This document shows positions 7,587-15,696 of a DNA stretch of 64,000 nt, one piece after another; within the stretch, counting starts at the first letter, position 1, and every line of letters starts with the position of its first letter. A program made the position numbers and the translations under genes. Source of the DNA: Acidovorax sp. Leaf78 (GTDB taxonomy: Bacteria; Pseudomonadota; Gammaproteobacteria; Burkholderiales; Burkholderiaceae_C); NCBI RefSeq assembly GCF_001422735.1, contig NZ_LMLZ01000023.1:134587-198586 (forward strand), given 5' to 3'. Under the pieces are notes generated by a model. The model made no database searches, was not told the DNA's origin, and saw only the letters and a program-made list of their open reading frames with translations.

Positions 7587-9773
7587 ATGGCCATTGAACT
7601 GTGGGCCGGACCGGAATGCACGGTCAACCGCGTTGGAGACCGTTTTCACGATCAGTTTTCGGCCACCAGTTTCGCAAACCGACTGGACAACCTGGATGAC
7701 CTCGCCTCGCTGGGCATCCGCAAAATGCGCTTTCCACTCATCTGGGAACGCACTGAAAAATCCCCCGGCCAACACGACTGGCAATGGAGTGACAAGGCGC
7801 TGGCCCGGCTTGCCGACCTGAAGGTAGAGCCCATCGTCGGCCTGCTGCACCATGGCAGCGGCCCCGCCTGGACGAACCTGCTGGACCCGGCGTTCCCCAG
7901 CTTGCTGGCGGCGTATGCGGATGCTGTCGCTGCCCGTTATCCGCACGTACGTGCCTGGACGCCCGTCAACGAGCCCCTCACCACCGCGCGCTTCAGCGCG
8001 CTCTACGGCATGTGGTACCCCCATCGCGCGGACGACGCCAGCTTTGTGCGGGCGTTGTTGAACCAGATACACGCCACGGTGCTGGCGATGCGCGCCATAC
8101 GCCGACACCAGCCTGATGCCCAGCTCATCCAGACCGAGGACCTGGGCTTTGTGACGAGCTCGCCGAAGCTCCAGTACCAGGCCGATTTTGAAAACCTGCG
8201 GCGTTGGCTAACCTTCGATCTGCTGAGCGGACGCGTCGGGCGCGAGCACCCCATGTGGCAGTACCTGCGCACGGCAGGCGCCAGCGAGGAAGAGCTCGAC
8301 GCACTCCACGCCGACCCCTGCGCCCCCGACATTCTGGGCATCAACTGCTACCTGACCAGCGAACGGCATCTGGATGAGCGGCTGTGGCTGTACCCCTCCA
8401 CATGCGTGGGTGGCAACGCACTGCACCGCTATGCGGACGTCGAGGCCATACGCGTGAACGGTGCGTTGGCGGGCGGGTTCGCGGACCGCCTGAGAGAAAC
8501 GTCCCAGCGCTATGGCGGCGCCGTCGCGCTGTCTGAAGTTCACCTGGGCTGCTCGCGCGAGGACCAGCTGCGCTGGCTGCAGCAGGCCTTCAGCGCCGCC
8601 TGCACCGTGCAGGACGAAGGCCATGACGTGCGGGCAGTGACCTGCTGGGCAAGCCACGGCACCTTCGACTGGAACAGCCTGGTCACCAGGTGGGACGGCC
8701 ACTACGAACCCGGCCTGTGGGACGTGAGGTCCGAGCCACCACGCATCACAGCTTTGGGACGCCTTGCCCGGCAGCTCTCGTCGGGCGCCGGCGCCAAGCA
8801 TCCGGTGATCCCCAGTGCGGGGTGGTGGCAGCGTGAAGAGCGCCTGACCTATGGCCCTGTCGGCACACTGCAAGCAGTAGCCGTGTCGGGCCGGCCTGTG
8901 CTGATCACAGGCGCCACAGGAACACTCGGCCAGGCGTTTGCCAGGATATGCACGCGCCGCGGCATACCGCACCACCTGCTCACCCGGGCCGAGATGGACA
9001 TTGCGGATGAAGCCTCGGTGGCCAATGCCTTGGCCCGCTGGCAACCCTGGGCCGTCGTCAACGCGGCCGGTTTTGTGCGGGTAGACGCTGCCGAAGTGCA
9101 GACCCGCGAGCAGTGGCGCGACAACGTCCTCGGACCCCAGACCCTGGCACGCCTGTGTGCAAAGCACGGCGTGCAGCTTGCGGGCTTTTCAAGCGACCTG
9201 GTGTTCGATGGCGCACAGCAGGCACCGTACGCAGAGTCGGCCGCTGCACGCCCCTTGAATGCCTATGGCCGCGCAAAGCATGAAAGCGAGCACCGCATGC
9301 TGCAGGCTCTGCCAGGCGCACTGGTCATCCGGACTGCAGCGTTTTTTGGGCCGTGGGATGCGCACAACTTCATCACCGGCGGGCTGAACGCCCTGCGCCG
9401 CGACGAGCCCTGGGTGGCTGCGCGGGACCAGGTGGTCTCCCCCACGTATGTGCCGGACCTGGTCCACGCTGCGCTGGATCTGCTCATCGATGCGGAAAGC
9501 GGCGTGTGGCACCTGGCCAACGCAGGCGCCGTCAGCTGGGCCGGTCTTGCCAGCATGGCGGCCAATGCAGCAGGCCTCGATCAAGGGCTGGTCCGCGCGG
9601 TGCACGACGACGCGCTGCACCAACAAGCCCCACGCCCGCGGTTCTCGGCCCTCACCAGCGAGCGCGGCAGCATCATGCCCACGCTGGAAGACGCCCTCCA
9701 GAGGTACCTGCAAGATGTCGAGGACGCTGCCGAGCCTGCACGCACCACGCCCGCCACCGAAGGGCTGTCATGA
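7587..9773 (+). CDS. Two-domain fusion: GH1-like glycosidase and RmlD-type sugar-nucleotide reductase
   Basis: This 728-residue protein joins two enzymes. Residues 1 to about 410 resemble family 1 glycoside hydrolases. The acid/base motif is in WTPVNEPLTTARF (Glu near residue 127), and a second Glu in VALSEVHLG (near 316) stands where the TENG nucleophile motif is normally found. From about residue 434 to the end it is an RmlD-type extended SDR, with the GATGTLG nucleotide loop, SSDLVFDG, YGRAKHESE (YxxxK) and RTAAFFGPWD, as in dTDP-4-dehydrorhamnose reductase. No signal peptide is present, so both domains act in the cytoplasm. It is separated by one base from glf and overlaps galE by 4 bp. 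The joint reaction is unknown; annotations that name only one half are incomplete. Confidence 0.85.
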   Translation: MAIELWAGPECTVNRVGDRFHDQFSATSFANRLDNLDDLASLGIRKMRFPLIWERTEKSPGQHDWQWSDKALARLADLKVEPIVGLLHHGSGPAWTNLLDPAFPSLLAAYADAVAARYPHVRAWTPVNEPLTTARFSALYGMWYPHRADDASFVRALLNQIHATVLAMRAIRRHQPDAQLIQTEDLGFVTSSPKLQYQADFENLRRWLTFDLLSGRVGREHPMWQYLRTAGASEEELDALHADPCAPDILGINCYLTSERHLDERLWLYPSTCVGGNALHRYADVEAIRVNGALAGGFADRLRETSQRYGGAVALSEVHLGCSREDQLRWLQQAFSAACTVQDEGHDVRAVTCWASHGTFDWNSLVTRWDGHYEPGLWDVRSEPPRITALGRLARQLSSGAGAKHPVIPSAGWWQREERLTYGPVGTLQAVAVSGRPVLITGATGTLGQAFARICTRRGIPHHLLTRAEMDIADEASVANALARWQPWAVVNAAGFVRVDAAEVQTREQWRDNVLGPQTLARLCAKHGVQLAGFSSDLVFDGAQQAPYAESAAARPLNAYGRAKHESEHRMLQALPGALVIRTAAFFGPWDAHNFITGGLNALRRDEPWVAARDQVVSPTYVPDLVHAALDLLIDAESGVWHLANAGAVSWAGLASMAANAAGLDQGLVRAVHDDALHQQAPRPRFSALTSERGSIMPTLEDALQRYLQDVEDAAEPARTTPATEGLS

Positions 9774-10756
9774 GAGCGCCTGCCGTCATCGTGTGCGGAG
9801 GCGCAGGCTACATCGGCTCCCACATGGTGGCCATGCTGCGGGATCGGGGGTACTTCCCGGTGGTGGTCGACAACCTCTCCACTGGCCATTCCAACGCGCT
9901 TGCCGCCGGCGTGGCGCTGCGTGTGGGCGATATCGGCGATAAGGTGTTCATGACCAACGTGCTGCGCGAGTTTTCGCCGCAATGCGTCATGCACTTCGCT
10001 GCGGCGAGCCTGGTGGGCGAGTCGAGCACGCGTGCAGCGTTCTACTGGCACAACAACCTGGTCCAGACCCTGTCGCTGCTCGATGCCATGATCGGCTGCG
10101 AAGTGGGGCAGCTGATCTTTTCCTCCACCGCAGCGGTCTATGGCAACCCCATCGACGTGCCCATTCTGGAAGGGCACCCCACCGTGCCGATCAACGCGTA
10201 CGGCAACACCAAGCTCGCGGTCGAGAACGCGCTGCACGACTACGGCGTGGCCCACGGTTTGCGGTCTGTGGTCTTCAGGTACTTCAATGCGGCGGGCGCA
10301 CATCCAGACGGATCGCTCGGCGAGCGGCACGAGCCCGAGACCCACCTGATCCCGCTGGTGTTGCAGGTCGCTGCCGGGCAGCGCCGCATCATCGCCCGCT
10401 TTGGCACTGACTTTGAAACCCCCGACGGGTCAGCGGTGCGTGACTACGTGCACGTGCAGGATCTGTGCGCCGCCCACCTGCTGGCACTGCAAGCGCTCAA
10501 CGCCGGGGCTGCCAGCTCCACCTACAACCTGGGCAACGGCGGCGGCCACTCCGTCACGCAAGTGATCGAAGCTGCGCGCCGTGTCACAGGCCGCCTGATC
10601 GAAGTCCGAGACGACCCCCGCCGCACGGGCGACCCGTCCGTGCTGGTCGCCAATGCGGCACTCGTGCGCCACGAACTGGGCTGGGTGCCAGAGTTCGCAG
10701 ACATCGACGTCATCTTGCAGCACGCCTGGAACTGGCACCGCGGCGAGGTGCACTGA
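9770..10756 (+). CDS. galE: UDP-glucose 4-epimerase
   Basis: This 328-residue extended SDR starts with GGAGYIGSHMV, the NAD-binding GxxGxxG loop. It has SSTAAVYGNP, YGNTKLAVE (catalytic YxxxK), FRYFNAAGAHPDGSLGERHEPETHLIPL and RDYVHVQDLCAAHL, all diagnostic of GalE. It interconverts UDP-glucose and UDP-galactose in the cytoplasm and so feeds the mutase encoded three genes upstream. The ATG overlaps the stop of the fusion gene (ATGA), indicating translational coupling. It is the last gene of the operon; the next gene is convergent. Confidence 0.95.
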   Translation: MRAPAVIVCGGAGYIGSHMVAMLRDRGYFPVVVDNLSTGHSNALAAGVALRVGDIGDKVFMTNVLREFSPQCVMHFAAASLVGESSTRAAFYWHNNLVQTLSLLDAMIGCEVGQLIFSSTAAVYGNPIDVPILEGHPTVPINAYGNTKLAVENALHDYGVAHGLRSVVFRYFNAAGAHPDGSLGERHEPETHLIPLVLQVAAGQRRIIARFGTDFETPDGSAVRDYVHVQDLCAAHLLALQALNAGAASSTYNLGNGGGHSVTQVIEAARRVTGRLIEVRDDPRRTGDPSVLVANAALVRHELGWVPEFADIDVILQHAWNWHRGEVH

Positions 10757-10808
10757 TGAAGGCAGGTCCCGGCTCGGACCGCGGCTTCTTCGCCGCGAGT
10801 CCATCGCG

Positions 10809-11390
10809 TTACCAATCGCCCAATACCTGCTGGCGCGACACCAGCGGCCACCGCGCCACCACATCGTGCTGGCCCTTGCCGTAAAGGCTGTCCACCAGCG
10901 CGAACTGGGTGACACGCCAAGCGACAGGCGCTATGGCGCTGCGGATGGTGCGGTCATAGCCGTAGTTGAGTGTGATGTGCGGGTTGAAGCTGCGGCGAAT
11001 CTGGCTGTCGGCGCAACCCATGCGGCGCATCGTGGCAGCGAGGCAATGCTCAAAATTGCGAACGCCCTGCAACCCCGCCGCAGACCCAGCCAATTGCGCC
11101 ATGCCCTTGCCGCCGCCGCGGTGGAATGCCTGGAGCAGGTTGAATGAAATATCGAACGGCTCGGCGGCCAGTGCGTTACCCACGGCGACCAAGCGATCCA
11201 GCTCATCACCCGGGACACCCCCGTCGAACTGTCCCAACTTCTGCACAGTGATGTGCAACCTCTCCTCGCCCATGGGCTTGCCGTAGTCAGCCCACGGCAG
11301 AAGACCCATTCGGTGCATCAACTGGGCGAGCATCGCCGCCAGATGGGCGGGCGGATAGAGCAAAAAGTAGAGATCGTGGCGCTGCAGCAT
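10809..11390 (-). CDS. 2'-5' RNA ligase (LigT/ThpR-like) 2H phosphoesterase
   Basis: This 193-residue protein has two H-x-T motifs, LHITVQKLG (about residue 46) and NPHITLNYGY (about residue 137). These are the paired catalytic histidines of the 2H phosphoesterase superfamily, to which bacterial 2'-5' RNA ligases and RNA 2',3'-cyclic phosphodiesterases belong. It probably acts on RNA ends in the cytoplasm. The gene stands alone, convergent with galE, and its upstream region holds a LexA-box-like palindrome 41 bp before the start codon, implying DNA-damage control. No strong ribosome-binding site precedes the ATG. Whether it ligates or hydrolyses cannot be read from the sequence. Confidence 0.85.
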   Translation of the reverse strand: MLQRHDLYFLLYPPAHLAAMLAQLMHRMGLLPWADYGKPMGEERLHITVQKLGQFDGGVPGDELDRLVAVGNALAAEPFDISFNLLQAFHRGGGKGMAQLAGSAAGLQGVRNFEHCLAATMRRMGCADSQIRRSFNPHITLNYGYDRTIRSAIAPVAWRVTQFALVDSLYGKGQHDVVARWPLVSRQQVLGDW

Positions 11391-11400
11391 GGCAATCCCA

Positions 11401-11422
11401 AAATTCAGTCAGAGCTGAATTT
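11401..11422. repeat. Inverted repeat in the leader of the 2H phosphoesterase gene
   Basis: There are two perfect 8-base arms, AAATTCAG at 11401-11408 and CTGAATTT at 11415-11422, with a 6-base loop. It sits between the LexA-like box and the start codon at 11390. It could be a second operator or a leader hairpin; there is no T-run that would make it a terminator. Confidence 0.5.
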
Positions 11423-11430
11423 TGCGCCCA

Positions 11431-11450
11431 TACTGTATAAATAAACAGTG
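11431..11450 (-). promoter_or_regulatory. Probable LexA (SOS) box
   Basis: The sequence TACTGTATAAATAAACAGTG contains CTGT-N8-ACAG with an AT-only centre. It matches the Escherichia coli-type LexA operator, which is also used in betaproteobacteria, in all eight core bases. It lies 41 bp upstream of the 2H phosphoesterase start on the minus strand, and no plus-strand gene begins nearby, so that gene is the likely target. Confidence 0.75.
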
Positions 11451-11462
11451 ATCTTGAGTGAG

Positions 11463-11515
11463 TTCGAAGGTCGATGGCTTGACCCTGCGTGACGGGCTGC
11501 GTCACGACCTTCGAA
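11463..11515. repeat. Long inverted repeat next to the island's left end
   Basis: Eleven-base perfect arms TTCGAAGGTCG (11463-11473) and CGACCTTCGAA (11505-11515) enclose a second inverted pair, CGTGACG (11488-11494) and CGTCACG (11500-11506). The structure could form a cruciform or hairpin immediately outside the att-like site at 11527. It lacks a T-tract, so it is not a standard terminator. Confidence 0.5.
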
Positions 11516-11526
11516 AGCGTCTCAAC

Positions 11527-11544
11527 TTATTCCCACTCGATCAT
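11527..11544. other. att-like site: displaced guaA 3' end (left end of island)
   Basis: Read on the minus strand, this segment encodes Met-Ile-Glu-Trp-Glu-stop, the same last codons as guaA (Ile-Glu-Trp-Glu-stop). It matches 17928-17945 at 14 of 18 bases, including the central TCCCACTC, and the visible differences fall at synonymous or stop-codon positions. The 3' end of guaA is a known target of tyrosine integrases. This is the expected second copy left at the far end of an integrated element. Confidence 0.7.
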
Positions 11545-11600
11545 CAACAGGTCACGCAGACCCGCATGGTTAAAGGGCTTAGCATTGACTGAGAAGGGCC

Positions 11601-11622
11601 TTTACCGTCACTTTTACCGTCA
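11601..11622. repeat. Integrase arm-type direct repeats, left end
   Basis: TTTACCGTCA occurs twice, at 11601-11610 and 11613-11622, a 12-base period. The same decamer recurs only near the other island end, upstream of the integrase gene. Paired short direct repeats near both att sites are typical arm-binding sites of tyrosine recombinases. Confidence 0.65.
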
Positions 11623-11875
11623 AAACCGAACATCTTTAGCTGGCGCGGGAGATGGAGCGATTCGCCGGGAGACGACTCTGGCGACACGATCATCAATCGG
11701 CCTCAATCATAAGTGACGCCATGGGCTCATCATGCTCAAGGCCGACAGGCTGATCGAGAGCGCCTTGAGCCGGTTCGTCAGGATGTCGCCCCTGTTGGCG
11801 CAGCGAGCAGATGGGGTGGCGCCGGCGCGCAAGGGCGAATTGCACCGCCCCGCTTCGCCGACGCACACGCCCTTG
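11623..11875. other. Left-end stretch of the island without a convincing gene
   Basis: No start codon with a ribosome-binding site and no recognised family is present. On the minus strand an open frame ending with TGA at 11707-11709 reads back into the 3' end of the MBL-fold gene and has GC-rich third positions. It may be the 3' remnant of a lost gene, but I cannot identify it. Confidence 0.4.
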
Positions 11876-12742
11876 CTACCAGGCCATCTCTCTCTTGGCC
11901 ACCTTGGCGCCGATGTCCAGCGCGATCGGCAGGCCCACGTCCGGGTATAGCTTTTTCAGTGCCGCCGACAATGCCTGCGAATCCTTGGCCTCAGGGATGG
12001 CCGCGATGAAGTCCTTGAGGTAGCGGCGCGTGAAGTCGATGGAGCGCCCGTCCAGCGCGTCGCCCGCCTTCATGTGGCCCGGCACCACCAGTGCGGGCTT
12101 GAGCGACTGCATTTCGTCCAGCTGGGCCAGCCAGGCCATACGCTGGGCCGGTGTCTGCGTGTTGGCAGTCCACACATGCAGGTTCGACCACAGCGCTACA
12201 TTGCCGGTGATGGCCCTGGCCGAAGGAATCCAGACATAGGGGCGGTTGGCAAGCTCGCCCGCGGTGCCCCGTATTTCCACGCTGTGCCCGTCCACGCTCA
12301 GTGTCGTGGTGGGCAGCACCTGCGGCACCACTGGCCGCTTGGGTGCGTTGGCGCCCAGGCGTGGGCCCCAGACTTTCATCTTTTCCTGCAGGTGCTCGCT
12401 GATTTCCTGGGCCACGGCCGGGGTGGCCACCACCTGCGCATCGGGGAAAAGTGCCTGCAGTGCTTCTGCCCCAAAGTAATAGTCGGGGTCGGCGTCGCTG
12501 ATGAGGATGGTCTTGAGCGCTTTGCCGCTGTCGAGCACTGCGGCGGCAATGCGCAGGGCATCGGCCCGCGTGAAGCCCGAGCCGATCACCATGGCCTCCG
12601 TGTCGCCGGTGACCAGCGTGGCGTTGACCCCGAAGCTGGTTTCCGGCGCGGTGAGCACGCTGATTTTGAGCGGCTGTGCCGCCTGTGCGAAAAAGGTGAT
12701 GCTGGCCAGGGCGATGGCGCTGATGGCAGGGAGGTATTTCAT
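11876..12742 (-). CDS. Exported MBL-fold (metallo-beta-lactamase-like) protein with altered metal site
   Basis: This 288-residue protein has a signal peptide (MKYLPAISAIALASITFFAQA, cleaved near AQA-A) and an MBL-fold body. The usual T-H-x-H-x-D-H motif is replaced by ISDADPDYYFGAEAL at about residues 81-95. The fold is still visible from the VVPGHM segment near the C-terminus and the initial beta strands. Loss of the metal-ligand histidines means a different metal set or no hydrolase activity. The start at 12742 is chosen because the signal peptide begins there; the open frame runs on to 12958. It is the last gene of the island's minus-strand cargo operon. Confidence 0.75.
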   Translation of the reverse strand: MKYLPAISAIALASITFFAQAAQPLKISVLTAPETSFGVNATLVTGDTEAMVIGSGFTRADALRIAAAVLDSGKALKTILISDADPDYYFGAEALQALFPDAQVVATPAVAQEISEHLQEKMKVWGPRLGANAPKRPVVPQVLPTTTLSVDGHSVEIRGTAGELANRPYVWIPSARAITGNVALWSNLHVWTANTQTPAQRMAWLAQLDEMQSLKPALVVPGHMKAGDALDGRSIDFTRRYLKDFIAAIPEAKDSQALSAALKKLYPDVGLPIALDIGAKVAKREMAW

Positions 12743-12818
12743 GCAAAGTTCTCGCTGGAGGGATGGGTTGGTGGACAACCGGGGATTGGTACTGCGGCAG
12801 GAAGGTTGCTGCACCGAT

Positions 12819-13454
12819 TCAGACAGCGACCACGATGGGGAACCGCGCCAGCAGCCCATCGGCGCCCGGCGCAAACGGCACGGTGACGGCGCCGCGCTCG
12901 GCCTCTGACAGACCGCGCCACACCGGGTCGCGCGCGTTGCCGGCATCGCCGGCCACATACAGCTGCGTGGTCAGCAGCTCGCGCTGGCCCAGCCGCACCT
13001 TGAAGTGCACGTGCGAGGTGCGCCCCGCATAGGGCACGGGGCGGATGGTGCGAAAGCGGTATCTGCCGTCCTGCGCCACGGCCACGCGGCCAAAGCCCTG
13101 GAAGGCGGCGTCCGCCCTGCCCCAGTCGCCCGGGTGGTGGTAGTGGCCATCGGCGTCGCTCTGCCAGATCTCGACCTGCGCGCCGCGCACCGGCCTGCCC
13201 GCCATGTCGGTCACCGTGCCGTCCAGCCAGGCCGGCTGGCCGCCGCCGTAGCTCAGCCGGCCGTTGCGCAGCAGGTCATGGTCGGCATCGGCGGGCAGGC
13301 GCACAGGGTAGAAGGGCCCTTCGGTCTGCGACGGCGTGGCGATGCGCGCGGCAGCGGGCTGCGCGCGGGCGCCCAGCCAGAGCGCGGGGGCGGCCACCAG
13401 GGCGGCTGCAAAGGCGCGCCGATGGAGTGCGCCTGCGTTCACGCGCCCGGCCAT
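12819..13454 (-). CDS. Intradiol ring-cleavage dioxygenase-like protein, exported
   Basis: This 211-residue protein starts with a twin-arginine-like or Sec leader (HRRAFAAALVAAPALWLGARAQ). It then has the intradiol dioxygenase fold: TPSQTEGPFYP, a G-x-V-x-D segment, VEIWQSDADGHYHHPGD, RYRFRTIRPVPYAG, and the iron-ligand segment RTSHVHFKV with the His-x-His pair. Family members open catechol or hydroxyquinol rings with non-haem Fe(III) bound by two Tyr and two His. Extracytoplasmic members of this size are common and mostly uncharacterised. The ATG overlaps the stop of the upstream oxidoreductase gene (ATGA), so both are in one operon. Confidence 0.83.
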   Translation of the reverse strand: MAGRVNAGALHRRAFAAALVAAPALWLGARAQPAAARIATPSQTEGPFYPVRLPADADHDLLRNGRLSYGGGQPAWLDGTVTDMAGRPVRGAQVEIWQSDADGHYHHPGDWGRADAAFQGFGRVAVAQDGRYRFRTIRPVPYAGRTSHVHFKVRLGQRELLTTQLYVAGDAGNARDPVWRGLSEAERGAVTVPFAPGADGLLARFPIVVAV

Positions 13455-14473
13455 CACGCCCACCCCTGCAGCACCACCTTGCCGCGCGCCGTGCCCGATT
13501 CGATCAGCGCATGCGCCTTCTTCAGGTTCTCGGCGTTGATGCTGCCAAAGCGCTCGGCCAGCGTGGTGCGCACCAGGCCGGCGTCGACCAGCGCGGCCAC
13601 CTCGTTGAGCAGGTGGTGCTGGTGGACCATGTCGGCCGTCTGGAACATCGAACGCGTGGCCATCATCTCCCAATGGATGGAGACCGACTTGCGCTTGAAG
13701 GGCATCACGTCGAGTGCCTTGGGGTCGTCGATCAGGCCGAATTGGCCTTGCGGTGCGATGGCTTCGATGATCTGCGCCAGGTGGGTTTCGGTCTGCGTCA
13801 GGCTGACGATGCAGTCCACCGTGGGGAAGCCGATGGCCTTGAGCTCCTCGGCCAGCGGCTTGCTGTGATCGATGACGTGGTGGGCGCCCAGCTCCTTCAC
13901 CCAGGCCCGGGTCTCGGGGCGCGATGCGGTGCCGATCACCGTCAAGCTGGTCAGCCGCACGGCCAGCTGCGTCATGATGGAGCCGACCCCGCCCGATGCG
14001 CCGATGATCAAGAGCGTCTTGCCCTCGGGCTTCTTGCCGGGGGCTATGCCCAGCCGGTCGAACAGCATCTCCCACGCGGTGATGGCCGTCAGGGGCAACG
14101 CAGCGGCCTGCGCAAAGTCCAGCGTTGCCGGAGCATGGCCCGCGATGCGTTCGTCCACCAGGTGCAGCTCGGCGTTGGTGCCGTGCCGGGCGAAAGAGCC
14201 GGCGTACCACACGCGGTCGCCGACCTTGAACAGCGTGACCTCGGGGCCCACGGCCTTGACGATGCCGCTGGCGTCCCAGCCCAGCACCTTCCAGGCCTGG
14301 CCTTCGGTGGGGGCCGTGCTCTTGCGGACCTTGGTGTCCACGGGGTTCACGGAGATGGCCTGCACCTCCACCAGCAGGTCGCGGCCGGTGGCCACGGGGT
14401 CGGGCAAGGTGATGTCGACCAGCGCATCGGCATGGGTGATGGGCTGGGGTGTCTGGTATCCAACGGCTTTCAT
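13454..14473 (-). CDS. Zinc-type alcohol dehydrogenase-like / quinone oxidoreductase (MDR family)
   Basis: This 339-residue medium-chain dehydrogenase/reductase starts MKAVGYQTPQPI. The GroES-like part has VWYAGSFARHGTNAELHLVDE, and the NADPH-binding part has TLLIIGASGGVGSIMTQLAVRL, with the AxxGGVG loop of quinone oxidoreductases. It is followed by ELGAHHVIDHS and YxxxE-like contacts. Structural zinc cysteines are absent, matching the zinc-free QOR group despite the common annotation. It is cytoplasmic and reduces an enone, quinone or aldehyde. It overlaps the dioxygenase gene by 3 bases and lies 73 bp after the MBL-fold gene of the same strand. Confidence 0.88.
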   Translation of the reverse strand: MKAVGYQTPQPITHADALVDITLPDPVATGRDLLVEVQAISVNPVDTKVRKSTAPTEGQAWKVLGWDASGIVKAVGPEVTLFKVGDRVWYAGSFARHGTNAELHLVDERIAGHAPATLDFAQAAALPLTAITAWEMLFDRLGIAPGKKPEGKTLLIIGASGGVGSIMTQLAVRLTSLTVIGTASRPETRAWVKELGAHHVIDHSKPLAEELKAIGFPTVDCIVSLTQTETHLAQIIEAIAPQGQFGLIDDPKALDVMPFKRKSVSIHWEMMATRSMFQTADMVHQHHLLNEVAALVDAGLVRTTLAERFGSINAENLKKAHALIESGTARGKVVLQGWA

Positions 14474-14546
14474 GGGGAAGGCTCTTTCAACGAGGGTGAT
14501 TGGTGGCGAACAAGAGTGAAGAGTGGCGGTGTCTCTGGGCCCGCTC

Positions 14547-15611
14547 TTACTTGCGGCAAAGCCGTTCGTAGTACGACTGGACTTCCATCGCAATCCAGTC
14601 CTTCAGATCCCAGTCGGGGTGCTGCGCTTCCAGGATGGGCGTGAGCTCCTTCTGGATGGTGGCCAGGTCATTGCCTGCGGCGCAGCGGCGCGCCACCTCC
14701 TCGCGGGCCACGTCCATGTGGCGCGCCGATGCATCGAGGTCGGCGGCCGTGCCGATGCGGCCGTGCCCGGGGATCACGATCTTGGGGTTGGTGGCGGCCA
14801 CCTTGCGAAAGATCTCGCGCCAGTTGAGCGGATCGACGTCGGTGTCCGCAAGGTCCGGGAACCACGGCATGATGGGGAACGACTTCGTCTCCAGCAGGTC
14901 GCCCAGAATCACCACGCCCTGCTCGGGCACTGAGATCACCTGGTCGCCCAGCGTGTGCGCCGGCTGGTAGTAGTTGAGCTTGACTACGCGCCCGCCCAGG
15001 TCGATCTCGGCCTCGGTGTCGTACACCACATCGGGCATCACGAAGCGCACGTCCTTCATGGCCTGCGCCACATCCAGCTTGTCCGAGAAGAGTTCGCGGA
15101 ACGCGGGCCCCTTCTTGAGCAGCTCGTCGCGCTGCGCGCGGTTGTAGATGATGGTGGCCTGGCCCTTGAAGGCCTGCGCGCCAAAGCCATGCTCCGGGTG
15201 GAAGTGCGTCATGGTGAGGTACAGCTTCCTGTTGCCCGCCAGCTTTCTGGCGGTCTGCAGCACCAGTTGCGCGCTTCGGGTGCCCAGGCCCGTGTCCACC
15301 ACCAGTGCCGCGTCGCGGCCGACGATGATGGTCACGTTGGGCACCAGAAAGACCTGCTGGCGGTCTTCGATCACGTGCACGCCGGGGCTCACCTCGGTGA
15401 TGTTGGCCAGGTTCACCACCTTCTGCGCCGACACATCCTTGCCAGCGGCGAATGCGGGCATGCTGCCCAGCGCACAGGCCATCACGGCGGCGGCGCACAG
15501 CGCGGCGGACTGGCGCAGCACGGCCTTGCGGGCGAACGGTGCGGGCCTTGGTGCAGGGGCCGCAAAGGCGGCGTGCGGCTGGCGGGGCTGGGGGATTCGC
15601 AGGGCATTCAT
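14547..15611 (-). CDS. Exported MBL-fold metallohydrolase
   Basis: This 354-residue protein has a long leader ending in ALGSMPAFAAG (about residues 30-56). Its beta-lactamase-fold core has the motif MTHFHPEHGFGAQAF (H-x-H-x-E-H), the AHTLGDQV His and IPGHGRIG, so the metal site is largely intact, with the usual Asp replaced by Glu. It is secreted or periplasmic. It is the first gene of the island's minus-strand operon, followed by the oxidoreductase, the dioxygenase and the second MBL protein. Its start faces the divergent LysR gene across 111 bp. The substrate is unknown; lactone, ester or sulfatase activity is possible. Confidence 0.85.
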   Translation of the reverse strand: MNALRIPQPRQPHAAFAAPAPRPAPFARKAVLRQSAALCAAAVMACALGSMPAFAAGKDVSAQKVVNLANITEVSPGVHVIEDRQQVFLVPNVTIIVGRDAALVVDTGLGTRSAQLVLQTARKLAGNRKLYLTMTHFHPEHGFGAQAFKGQATIIYNRAQRDELLKKGPAFRELFSDKLDVAQAMKDVRFVMPDVVYDTEAEIDLGGRVVKLNYYQPAHTLGDQVISVPEQGVVILGDLLETKSFPIMPWFPDLADTDVDPLNWREIFRKVAATNPKIVIPGHGRIGTAADLDASARHMDVAREEVARRCAAGNDLATIQKELTPILEAQHPDWDLKDWIAMEVQSYYERLCRK

Positions 15612-15681
15612 GGTGGTCTTCGGTTCAGGGGGTGAAGGGGGTTTTGAGAAGCGGTAGGTGAATTCTCAAGACCCGGTCACA

Positions 15682-15696
15682 ATCTGTCCAACAGAT
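15682..15696. promoter_or_regulatory. LysR-type operator candidate (T-N11-A palindrome)
   Basis: ATCTGT-CCA-ACAGAT is a perfect 6-3-6 palindrome with the T-N11-A form bound by LysR regulators. It sits in the 111-bp space between the divergent MBL-fold operon and the LysR gene, so it could serve both promoters. Confidence 0.6.

Noticed and set aside
11463-11515. Rho-independent terminator between the phosphoesterase gene and the island
   Set aside because: Strong stems but no T-run on either strand; listed only as an inverted repeat.
12819-14210. Single 463-codon frame covering the dioxygenase and part of the oxidoreductase
   Set aside because: The N-terminal part is out of frame with the oxidoreductase; two overlapping genes (ATGA at 13454) explain the region better.
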